Shown here piece by piece: positions 1 through 7,217 of a stretch of DNA of 64,000 nucleotides (its first letter is position 1; each line of letters begins with the position of its first letter). Both the position numbers and the translations under genes were made by a program. Where the stretch lies: the NCBI GenBank assembly GCA_020633335.1, contig JACKDU010000002.1, forward strand, positions 992,001 through 1,056,000. Direction: 5' to 3'. Origin of the DNA: Myxococcales bacterium (GTDB lineage: Bacteria > Myxococcota_A > Polyangia > Nannocystales > Nannocystaceae). Below the pieces are notes generated by a model. It was given only the letters and a program-made list of their open reading frames with translations. It had not been told where the DNA came from and did no database searches.

Positions 1-204
1 GTTCATGGCGCGGTCCTTGGTCGATGCGTTACGCCTCCACTGACAGCCACCCCCGGCGGGTTCCCCGGGCGGTGAATTTTTCCCAAAGGCGCGGCGCCGC
101 GCCCGGCCGCGGGGCCGCGCCGCCCGCCAGCCCCGGGGCGCCGCCAGACGCCGCCAGACGCCGAGACGCCGCGGCCGCCCGTCCGCGGGCCTGGACGAGG
201 CGCC

Positions 205-1788
205 CTAGCCCTCGCCCGGCTCGCGCTTGATCCGGGCCATCTTGACGAAGCCGCGGACGATCTTGAGCGGCTTCTTCCGCATCAGCCCCATCACCAGCTC
301 GACCGCCCCGCGGTACTTGCCGCCGTAGGGGTACCAGTAGGGCTCGGCCTTGGTCAGCGCCCGATCGACCAGGATCGCGCGGACGTGGGTGAAGGCGCGG
401 AGCCCCTCCTCCCCGTGGTAGCGGCCGATCCCGCTCGACTTCACCCCGCCGAAGGGGAGCCCCGGGTGACCGGCGCTGCTGAGGACGTCGTTGACCGAGA
501 CCTGGCCGCACTCGAGGCGCGAGGCGATCGCCACGCCGCGGTCGAGATCGCGGGTCCAGACGCTGGCGTTGAGGCCGTACTCGTGGCTGTTCGCCAGGCG
601 GATCGCCTCCTCCTCGTCCTTCACCCGGATGATCGGCACCACCGGCCCGAAGGTCTCCTCGCGGTAGATCGACATCTCCGGGCGGACGTCGACGATCACG
701 GTCGGCGCGAAGAATTGCCCGGCCCGCTCGACCCGCTCGCCGCCGACCAGGATCTTCGCGCCGTCGGCGACCGCCTCCCGGAGGTGGCGCTCGACCGTCG
801 CCAGCTGCCCCTTGAAGATCATCGGCCCGACGTCGGCGTCCTCGTCGGGGCCGCCGACCCGGAGGGCCCCGACCTCGCGCTCGAAGAGCGCGACGAAGCG
901 GTCGTAGATCGCGTCGACGACGAAGAGGCGCTCGACCGAGATGCAGGCCTGGCCGGCGTTGGTGAAGCCGCCCCAGGCCGCCCCGCGGACCGCCCGCTCG
1001 AGGGGCGCGTCCTCGCAGATGATCATCGCGTCCTTGCCCCCGAGCTCGAGCTCGCAGGGGATCGGCCGCGCGGCGCAGGCGGCCATCACCTTGCGGCCGG
1101 TGGCGACCGAGCCGGTGAAGAAGATCATGTCGACGTCGGCCCGGCAGAGCGCGGCCCCGGTCCCGCCGTCCCCCTGGACGACCTCGACCACCCCGGCCGG
1201 GAGATCGATCGCCGCGAAGACCTCGCGGATCAGCTCGCCGGCGATCGGCGTGACCTCGGAGGGCTTGAGGACGCAGGTGTTGCCGGCGGTGAGCGCCTGG
1301 AGGATCGGCGCGATCGCCAGCTGGAAGGGGAAGTTCCACGGCGAGATCACGCCGATCACCCCGCGCGGGAAGTGCTCGACGTAGCTGGCCTTGGGCGCGA
1401 GGTAGATCGGCGTCCACACCTTGCGGCGGCCGAGCACCTTGGCCGCGACCTTGCGGTGGTAGTCGAGGAGCGTCGGCACCAGGAGGAGCTCGGTCGAGAG
1501 CGACTCGATCCGCGGCTTGCCGGTGTCCTCGCTGAGGCGGGCCGCGAACTCCTCGCCGCGCTCGACGAGCACATGGCGGAGGCGATCGAGGCGCTCCATC
1601 CGCGCCTCCAGCGAGAGCGCGCTCCAGGCCGGGAAGGCCGCCCGCGCCCGGGCGACCGCGGCCGCGACCGCGGCCTCGTCCGAGATCGGGAACTCGCCGA
1701 TCACCTCGCCGCTGACGGGGCTCCTCTTGCAGATCGTCTGCGCGGCGCTCATGGGCGGGGTGGACTCGGCAGCGGTATCGACGCTCAT
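205..1788 (-). CDS. Aldehyde dehydrogenase family protein
   Basis: NAD(P)-dependent oxidation of an aldehyde to the acid; the substrate cannot be told from sequence. The 527-residue protein has the full ALDH fold. Visible marks are the PWNFPFQ substrate/cofactor segment, FTGSVATG in the Rossmann region, the general-base Glu in ELGGKDA, the nucleophilic Cys in NAGQACIS and the ETFGPVVP motif. A C-terminal basic tail (MRKKPLKIVRGFVKMARIKR) runs beyond the usual catalytic end and could be a membrane-surface anchor, as in fatty/aryl aldehyde dehydrogenases; that is inference. It is transcribed away from the NAT-like gene, separated by 168 bases. The ATG at 1788 is chosen; a second Met lies 12 codons in. 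Family call is firm, substrate open. Confidence 0.93.
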   Translation of the reverse strand: MSVDTAAESTPPMSAAQTICKRSPVSGEVIGEFPISDEAAVAAAVARARAAFPAWSALSLEARMERLDRLRHVLVERGEEFAARLSEDTGKPRIESLSTELLLVPTLLDYHRKVAAKVLGRRKVWTPIYLAPKASYVEHFPRGVIGVISPWNFPFQLAIAPILQALTAGNTCVLKPSEVTPIAGELIREVFAAIDLPAGVVEVVQGDGGTGAALCRADVDMIFFTGSVATGRKVMAACAARPIPCELELGGKDAMIICEDAPLERAVRGAAWGGFTNAGQACISVERLFVVDAIYDRFVALFEREVGALRVGGPDEDADVGPMIFKGQLATVERHLREAVADGAKILVGGERVERAGQFFAPTVIVDVRPEMSIYREETFGPVVPIIRVKDEEEAIRLANSHEYGLNASVWTRDLDRGVAIASRLECGQVSVNDVLSSAGHPGLPFGGVKSSGIGRYHGEEGLRAFTHVRAILVDRALTKAEPYWYPYGGKYRGAVELVMGLMRKKPLKIVRGFVKMARIKREPGEG

Positions 1789-1956
1789 GCCGCTTGGCTA
1801 GCACATTTCGCGGCCCCTGGCGGCCCACGCGGGACCCGGGCCAGACCAAAGCGCGCACGCGCGCGATATCGCGTAAGATGCGCACGCTGACCCCCGGGGC
1901 GAGGGCGGGTACGATGGCCGCCCGCTGCCGCCCGTGCGGCGGCGGGGAGCGCCGCC

Positions 1957-2757
1957 ATGATCCAGGAAGCAGACCGCCTCTTCCGCCGCTACATGCAGGC
2001 CCTCGGCTGGCTCGGCGATCCCGGGCTGGTCGAGCTCGTTCGGACCCACCTGATCAAGGTGCCGGTCGAGAACGTCTCGGCGATCCTCGCGGACAAGCGC
2101 GCGCTGCCGGACGTCGAGACCTTCCTCGACGGGATCGCCAACCAGGACCTGGGCGGCAACGCCTTCACCAACAACGGCTACTTCGCCGAGCTCCTCCGCT
2201 ACCTCGACTACGACGTCGAGCTCCTGGCGGCCGACCGTGACGGCGTCCCCTTCGGCCACGCGGTCCTCCAGGTGCTCCACGAGGGGCGACCCCACCTCGT
2301 CGACGTCGGCCTCGGCGCGCCCTTCTACGAGCCCCTCCCCCTCGATCGCCTGCCCCTGCGGATCGAGAGCGGCGACTGGCACTACGCCCTCGAGGCCCAC
2401 AGCGACCCCGGCTGCTTCGCGCTGACGACCACCTTCCAGGGGGGGCCGGCGTCGACCTTCGTGATCCGCCCGGAGCCCCGCAAGCTCAGCGAGTTCAGCG
2501 CGGCGATCCGCGACTACCTCGACCCCGCCGGGGCGGCGCTCGGGCGCCTGCGGCTCACCCGGATCTTCACCTGGGGCGTGGCGACGATCGACAACGCGAC
2601 GGTCGCGATCACGCGCCACAACGAGACCCAGCGCCAGGCCCTCGGCGACCTCGACGCCCTCGCCGACGCGGTCGAGGGCGAGCTCCAGCTCCCGCGGGCG
2701 CCGATCCGCGAGGCCGTCGCCACGCTCTCCAGGCGCAGGGTCGACGTCTTCGCCTAG
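1957..2757 (+). CDS. Arylamine N-acetyltransferase-like protein lacking the catalytic Cys
   Basis: 266 residues matching the NAT fold: HLIKVPVENV (normally vPFEN), then QDLGGNAFTNN where active enzymes have RGGxCxExN, then GHAVLQV and LVDVGLGAPFYEPL. In active NATs a Cys-His-Asp triad carries the acetyl group. Here the Cys position is Ala69, while His101 and Asp116 are kept. The Arg before GG is Leu and the Glu after it is Thr. The protein should therefore be unable to form the acetyl-enzyme and may be a binding protein or do another reaction. Length is normal, so this is not a decayed gene. It stands alone between the ALDH gene and the PqqD/ATP-grasp operon. Confidence 0.85.
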   Translation: MIQEADRLFRRYMQALGWLGDPGLVELVRTHLIKVPVENVSAILADKRALPDVETFLDGIANQDLGGNAFTNNGYFAELLRYLDYDVELLAADRDGVPFGHAVLQVLHEGRPHLVDVGLGAPFYEPLPLDRLPLRIESGDWHYALEAHSDPGCFALTTTFQGGPASTFVIRPEPRKLSEFSAAIRDYLDPAGAALGRLRLTRIFTWGVATIDNATVAITRHNETQRQALGDLDALADAVEGELQLPRAPIREAVATLSRRRVDVFA

Positions 2758-3003
2758 CCGGCAGGCGCCAGGCCGGATCTCGCGGTCGCCGATGCTCGAT
2801 CGGACATGCTCGATCGAACAAGGATCCTCCCCGCCGCGCAGCCCCGTCCGCGTCGTCGCCCTGACGAGCGCATTCCTAGCGCCCACGGAACATCGTTTCT
2901 CTCCCTATTGTGCCTCCCCGGGCGCCATGAGGGGGGAGGACGTCGGCGACGCGCCGATCGAGTAGCCTCCTCGGGCGGGCACCAGCGAGGATCGCCGACG
3001 GCC

Positions 3004-4476
3004 ATGCGAGAGACCACGAGAGCGCCGGGGAGCGAACGCGGCACGCGGGGGCGCCACCTGACGCTCGCGCTCGCCGGCCTCCTCGTCCTCGCGGGGACGC
3101 CCGCAGCCGCGGCCGCCCCCGCCGATCCCTACGGCGAAGCGATGGCCGAGGCGAGCCGGCTCGAGGCCGCCGGCGAATTCACGGCGGCCGCCGACCTCCT
3201 CGAGCCGAGGCTCGCCGACTACCCGCAGGACTATCCGATCCTGATCCAGACGGCCTGGCTCCGCTTCCAGGCCGCGGAGTACGGGCGGGCCGAGGCGCTC
3301 TACCGGCGGGCGATCGAGCTCTCGGGCGGCGCCTACGAGGCCCGCCTCGGCCTCGCCTGGACCCGCCTTCGGATCGGCGAGCGCGAGGAGGCGGAGGAGC
3401 GCTTCACCGCCCTCCTCGCCGAGTCGCCGGAGGACCCGCGGGCGCGCGAGGGGCTTCGGGCCGCGACCTACCGGGTGCCGGTGATCACCTGGCCGAGCGC
3501 CGCCGCGACCGTCCAGCTCTATCCCTACAGCGGCGGGATCACGGCGGCGCCCGGGGTCGCGGCCGGCGTCCCCCTGCTGATCCGCGAGCGGGTGCTCCTC
3601 GGCCTCGACTACAATTTCGCCTCGTTCACCTCGTATCCGCTCAGCGCGCGCGGCGGCAACGGCAACGGCAACGGCGGTGGCGGTGGCGGCGGGTCCATGG
3701 ACATGACCATGACCATGGACATGAACATGGACGGGAGCGGCGCCGGTGCGGGCACCGGGAGTGGCGCGGGTGCGGGCGCAGGCGCAGGCGCGGGTGCGGG
3801 CGCCGGCGCGGGCGCGGGTCCAGGAGCCGGCCCCGGCCACGGCCCCGGCCCGATCGCCGCGGGCACACCTGTCCTTGGGGACACAACGGCGCGGCGCCAC
3901 GCGATCTACGCCCACGCCGGCGCGACCTGGGATCGGATCGGCTTCACCGGCCACTACGGCTACATCCACGACGGCGGCGCGCTGGTCGGCAACGCCCACG
4001 TCGCCGGCCTCATGCTCCGCTACAGCCCCCTCGGGGACCTCACCCTGGCGGCCAGCGGGTCCTTCTACCCCGACCAGGCGATCCCGCGGATCGCCCTCGC
4101 CTGGGCCGCGCCGGCGACCCGCTGGCTGACGATCACCCCGGCGGCCGCGCTCCAGGTCGCCGATCGCTCGCCGCTCGCCGCCGGCTACCTCGCCGCGACC
4201 TTCCACGGCCGCCCCGGCTCGCTCTGGATCGGCGGCAAGTACGGCCGCGAGCGCCGGCCGGTCTACCTCCACGTGCCGACGACCTTCAGCGTCGACGGCG
4301 AGATCCGCTGGGGGCTCTGGGGGGGCGGCACGATCAACCTGCCGGGCCGCCTCCACATCCTCCTCAGCTACGAGCTCCACCGGATCGCCGACCTCCAGGG
4401 CGGCGATCCCGGGAGCGCCCACCTCATCGCCCTCGGCCTCGGCTGGCGCAGCCACGGCCCCACCCGCCAGGACTAG
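3004..4476 (+). CDS. TPR protein with C-terminal outer-membrane beta-barrel and Gly/Ala-Met-rich insert
   Basis: About 490 residues. The ATG at 3004 is chosen because a signal peptide (LTLALAGLLVLAGTPAAAAA) follows it; the frame upstream is Arg-rich and not protein-like. After the signal come about three TPR-like helical pairs (residues 45-155, AEALYRRAIELSGG and similar). The rest alternates aromatic/hydrophobic beta strands typical of a barrel (YAHAGATWDRIGFTGHYGY, LHILLSYELH). A low-complexity insert around residues 217-290 holds poly-Gly/Asn, the Met-rich stretch SMDMTMTMDMNMDG and a long GA repeat. It probably sits in the outer membrane and starts the operon with the PqqD-like protein, whose ATG follows the stop by 14 bases. 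No exact family is recognised. Confidence 0.8.
   Translation: MRETTRAPGSERGTRGRHLTLALAGLLVLAGTPAAAAAPADPYGEAMAEASRLEAAGEFTAAADLLEPRLADYPQDYPILIQTAWLRFQAAEYGRAEALYRRAIELSGGAYEARLGLAWTRLRIGEREEAEERFTALLAESPEDPRAREGLRAATYRVPVITWPSAAATVQLYPYSGGITAAPGVAAGVPLLIRERVLLGLDYNFASFTSYPLSARGGNGNGNGGGGGGGSMDMTMTMDMNMDGSGAGAGTGSGAGAGAGAGAGAGAGAGAGPGAGPGHGPGPIAAGTPVLGDTTARRHAIYAHAGATWDRIGFTGHYGYIHDGGALVGNAHVAGLMLRYSPLGDLTLAASGSFYPDQAIPRIALAWAAPATRWLTITPAAALQVADRSPLAAGYLAATFHGRPGSLWIGGKYGRERRPVYLHVPTTFSVDGEIRWGLWGGGTINLPGRLHILLSYELHRIADLQGGDPGSAHLIALGLGWRSHGPTRQD
3652..3865 (+). repeat. Low-complexity coding insert (Gly/Asn, Met-rich, Gly-Ala)
   Basis: Simple-sequence stretch inside the TPR/barrel gene. It has ggc/aac runs, then atggacatgacc repeats giving alternating Met-Asp/Thr, then gcgggtgcgggc-type repeats giving (GA)n. 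The 6-base periodicity keeps frame when whole units are gained or lost. It lies between predicted barrel strands, so it should form a surface or periplasmic loop. Confidence 0.8.
3870..3883. repeat. TGTCC-N4-GGACA palindrome (intragenic)
   Basis: TGTCC TTGG GGACA, a perfect 5-base dyad with a 4-base spacer just after the Gly/Ala repeat, within coding sequence. It belongs to the same dispersed palindrome family as those at 10072, 17087, 18604, 52936 and 61347. Confidence 0.6.
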
Positions 4477-4490
4477 ATCAGGAGAAGAGC

Positions 4491-4760
4491 ATGACCACGC
4501 CGCCCGACGACCGCCTCCGCGAGCTCGCGATCTCCGACACCGGCTTCGTCTTCGACCCCTACTCGGGCGCGACCTTCACGGTCAACCCGAGCGGCCTGGT
4601 GATCCTCGAGGCGCTGCGGCGCCGCGCCGACCGCGACGCGATCCTCGATCTCCTCCACGAGCGCTTCGACGTCCACGGCGAGGATCTGGAGCGCGACCTC
4701 GACGAGTTCCTCCACCTCCTCCGCCACCACGGCCTCATCGCCGAGGAGGGCGCGTCGTGA
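4491..4760 (+). CDS. PqqD-like small protein
   Basis: 89 residues with the PqqD winged-helix pattern: FDPYSGATFTVNPSGLVILE, then AILDLLHERFDV, then DLDEFLHLLRHHGLI. PqqD proteins are peptide-recognition elements that hand a precursor peptide to a modifying enzyme. No PqqE-like radical SAM enzyme or obvious precursor peptide is seen here; the next gene is an ATP-grasp ligase. The RBS AGGAG sits about 6 bases before the ATG, and the stop overlaps the ATP-grasp GTG start (GTGA), so the two are translationally coupled. The likely role is substrate presentation to the ligase or decarboxylase, which is inference. Confidence 0.85.
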   Translation: MTTPPDDRLRELAISDTGFVFDPYSGATFTVNPSGLVILEALRRRADRDAILDLLHERFDVHGEDLERDLDEFLHLLRHHGLIAEEGAS

Positions 4761-5854
4761 GCGAGCGTCCCCTGACGATCGGCGTCACCGCCCTCAACGC
4801 GACCGACAACCCCGGCCCCGGGGTCGCGGTCGCGCGCGCGCTCCGGGATCACCCGGACTTCAAGGGGCGGATCGTCGGCCTCAGCTACGACGCGATGGAC
4901 CCCGGGATCTACGCCCGCGACCTCTGCGACGACCTCTACATCATCCCCTACCCCTCGCAGGGCCTCGCCGCGCTCTCCGACCGGATCCGCCAGATCCACG
5001 AGGAGGTCGCGCTCGACGCGATCATCCCCAACGTCGACGCCGAGCTCCCCTCCTTCATCCGCCTCGCCGAGCCCGGCGGCCTCCTCGAGGAGCTCGGGAT
5101 CGGCACCTTCCTGCCGAGCCAGGAGCTCCTCGAGCTCCGCTCCAAGGCCCAGCTCGAGGCCCTCGGCGAGCGCACCGAGATCGCCACCCCGAAGACCCGG
5201 GTGCTCACCTCGGTCGACGACCTCTACGAGCTCGGCGACGACGAGCTCCCCTACCCGCTCTGGATCAAGGGGGTCTACTACGGGGCCAAGCTCGCCCGCA
5301 GCGTCGACGAGGCGCGCCTCCACTACCACGCGATGGTCGCCCAGTGGGGGCTCCCGGTGATCGCCCAGGCCTCGGTGAGCGGCGAGGAGATCGACATCGT
5401 CGCCGTCGGCGACGGCGAGGGCGGGATGATCGGCGCGGTGCCGATGAAGAAGACCGTGCTCACCGACAAGGGCAAGGCCTGGGCCGGGATCACGATCGGC
5501 GACCCGGCGCTCCTCGAGATCGCCCGCCGCTTCTTCACCGCGACCCGCTGGCGCGGCCCCTGCGAGATCGAGCTCCTCAAGGACAAGGAGGGCGTCCACC
5601 AGCTCCTCGAGGTCAACCCCCGCTTCCCGGCCTGGTGCTACCTCAGCGCCGGCGCCGGCCAGAACCTCCCCTACGCGGTCGCCCGCCTCGCCTGCGGCCT
5701 GCCGACGCCGCCGCGCCGCGACTACACGGTCGGCACCATGTTCGTTCGGATCGCGATCGATCAGATCGCCACCCTCGATCAGCTCCAGGCGATCACCACC
5801 GCCGGCGAGCTCCACTACCCCCTCTCCCGCGAGGAGCCCCATGACGAGCCCTGA
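4757..5854 (+). CDS. ATP-grasp ligase
   Basis: 365 residues. It opens with a Rossmann-like pre-ATP-grasp domain (IGVTALNATDNPGPG; carbamoyl-phosphate-synthase-like) and continues with the ATP-grasp fold: LWIKGVYYGAK (ATP-binding Lys), VSGEEIDIVAVGD, and the metal-binding CEIELL and LLEVNPRFPAW segments with Glu and Asn. Such enzymes join a carboxylate, via an acyl phosphate, to an amine or thiol. The GTG start overlaps the PqqD stop; the 3' end overlaps the decarboxylase start by 14 bases. Pairing with PqqD and a fold-III PLP decarboxylase suggests it charges an amino acid onto a carrier or peptide before decarboxylation. The substrate is unknown. Confidence 0.88.
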   Translation: MSERPLTIGVTALNATDNPGPGVAVARALRDHPDFKGRIVGLSYDAMDPGIYARDLCDDLYIIPYPSQGLAALSDRIRQIHEEVALDAIIPNVDAELPSFIRLAEPGGLLEELGIGTFLPSQELLELRSKAQLEALGERTEIATPKTRVLTSVDDLYELGDDELPYPLWIKGVYYGAKLARSVDEARLHYHAMVAQWGLPVIAQASVSGEEIDIVAVGDGEGGMIGAVPMKKTVLTDKGKAWAGITIGDPALLEIARRFFTATRWRGPCEIELLKDKEGVHQLLEVNPRFPAWCYLSAGAGQNLPYAVARLACGLPTPPRRDYTVGTMFVRIAIDQIATLDQLQAITTAGELHYPLSREEPHDEP

Positions 5855-7217
5855 CCCGAGCAAGAGCGCCGCCGCCGGCAAGCCGATCTACGAGCGGCCG
5901 ACGATCATCCGCCACCAGATGGGGATGATGAACAAGTTCGCCCGCGCCCAGGCGATCGAGCCGCTCACCCAGATCGACGGGGTGAGCGTCGACGCCCTGG
6001 TCGAGGCCTACGGCTCGCCGCTCTTCGTCTTCTCCGAGCGCGAGATCGTCCTCCGCTACCGCGAGCTCCACGACTTCCTCGCGCTCCGCTACCCCAAGGT
6101 CCGCCTCGCCTGGTCCTACAAGACCAACTACCTCGACGCGGTGTGCCGGGTCTTCCAGCGCGAGGGGGCGCACGCCGAGGTGGTCTCGGAGATGGAGTAC
6201 GACAAGGCGCTCCGCCTCGGCTTCCGGGCCGACGAGATCCACTTCAACGGCCCCGACAAGTCGGCCGCGGTGCTCGAGCGCGCGCTCCCGGCCGGGACGA
6301 TGATCCACATCGATCACTTCGACGAGCTCGCGCTCGTCGAGTCGATCGCCCGCCGCCTCGGGATCCGCCCGCGGGTGGCGATCCGGATCAACCTCGCGGT
6401 CGCCGGTGCGCCCCCCTGGAGCCGCTTCGGCTTCAACCTCGAGAGCGGCCAGGCCCGCGACGCGGTCCGCCGGATCCTCGCCGGCGGCGTGCTCGAGCTC
6501 GGCGGGCTCCACGCCCACATCGGCACCTTCATCACCGACCCCGCCGCCTACCGCGAGCTCGCCCGCAAGCTCGCCGGCTTCGCGAATGAGCTGCGGAGCG
6601 ACCACGGGATCATCCTCGACTTCATCGACCTGGGCGGCGGCTTCGCCTCGCACAACACCCTCAAGGCGACCTACCTCCCCGGCGAGCAGTCGACCCCCTC
6701 GCTCGCCCGCTACGCCGAGGCGATCGCCGAGGGGATCGCCGAGCTCCGCTACCAGCCCGGCGAGATGCCGACCCTGGTCCTTGAGACAGGTCGTGCGCTC
6801 ATCGACGACGCCGGCTACCTCGTCGCCACCACCCTGGCGAACAAGCGCCTCCCCGACGGCCGCCGGGCGGTCGTCCTCGACGTCGGCGTCAACGTCCTCT
6901 TCACCGCGTTCTGGTACAACCACGACGTGATCCCGGCCCAGCCCTTCCACGGGATGCCGGAGCCGACGGTCCTCTACGGGCCGCTCTGCATGAACATCGA
7001 CGTGGTCCGCGACGCCCTGGTCTTCCCGCCCCTCGAGGTCGGCGATCGCCTGGTCTTCAAGAACGTCGGCGCCTACAACGTCACCCAGTGGATGCAGTTC
7101 ATCACCTACCGCCCCGCGGTGGCGATGATCGGCCGCGACGGTCGCCACGCCCGGATCCGCCGGCGCGAGGACCTCGACGCGCTCCTCCGCTACGAGGAGC
7201 TCCCCGAGTGGCTCTGA
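5841..7217 (+). CDS. Fold-type III PLP-dependent amino-acid decarboxylase (LysA/ornithine decarboxylase-like)
   Basis: 458 residues with the alanine-racemase-like barrel and C-terminal beta domain. Visible are the PLP Lys in WSYKTNYL, HIGTFITD, the phosphate-binding FIDLGGGFASHN, LETGRALIDDAGY (EPGR-equivalent), the active-site Cys and Asp in GPLCMNIDVV, and GAYNVTQW near the end. The specificity segment CMNID differs from the CESGD of typical diaminopimelate decarboxylases, so another substrate is likely. An N-terminal extension of about 45 residues precedes the barrel. The ATG lies inside the end of the ATP-grasp gene and the stop overlaps the next start by 10 bases. The ligase/decarboxylase pairing resembles BtrJ/BtrK of butirosin biosynthesis; that comparison is inference. 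Confidence 0.88.
   Translation: MTSPDPSKSAAAGKPIYERPTIIRHQMGMMNKFARAQAIEPLTQIDGVSVDALVEAYGSPLFVFSEREIVLRYRELHDFLALRYPKVRLAWSYKTNYLDAVCRVFQREGAHAEVVSEMEYDKALRLGFRADEIHFNGPDKSAAVLERALPAGTMIHIDHFDELALVESIARRLGIRPRVAIRINLAVAGAPPWSRFGFNLESGQARDAVRRILAGGVLELGGLHAHIGTFITDPAAYRELARKLAGFANELRSDHGIILDFIDLGGGFASHNTLKATYLPGEQSTPSLARYAEAIAEGIAELRYQPGEMPTLVLETGRALIDDAGYLVATTLANKRLPDGRRAVVLDVGVNVLFTAFWYNHDVIPAQPFHGMPEPTVLYGPLCMNIDVVRDALVFPPLEVGDRLVFKNVGAYNVTQWMQFITYRPAVAMIGRDGRHARIRRREDLDALLRYEELPEWL

Noticed and set aside
29..1885. Long open frames on both strands across the aldehyde dehydrogenase region
   Set aside because: They are Arg/Gly/Pro-rich shadow frames caused by high GC; only the frame with ALDH motifs is real.
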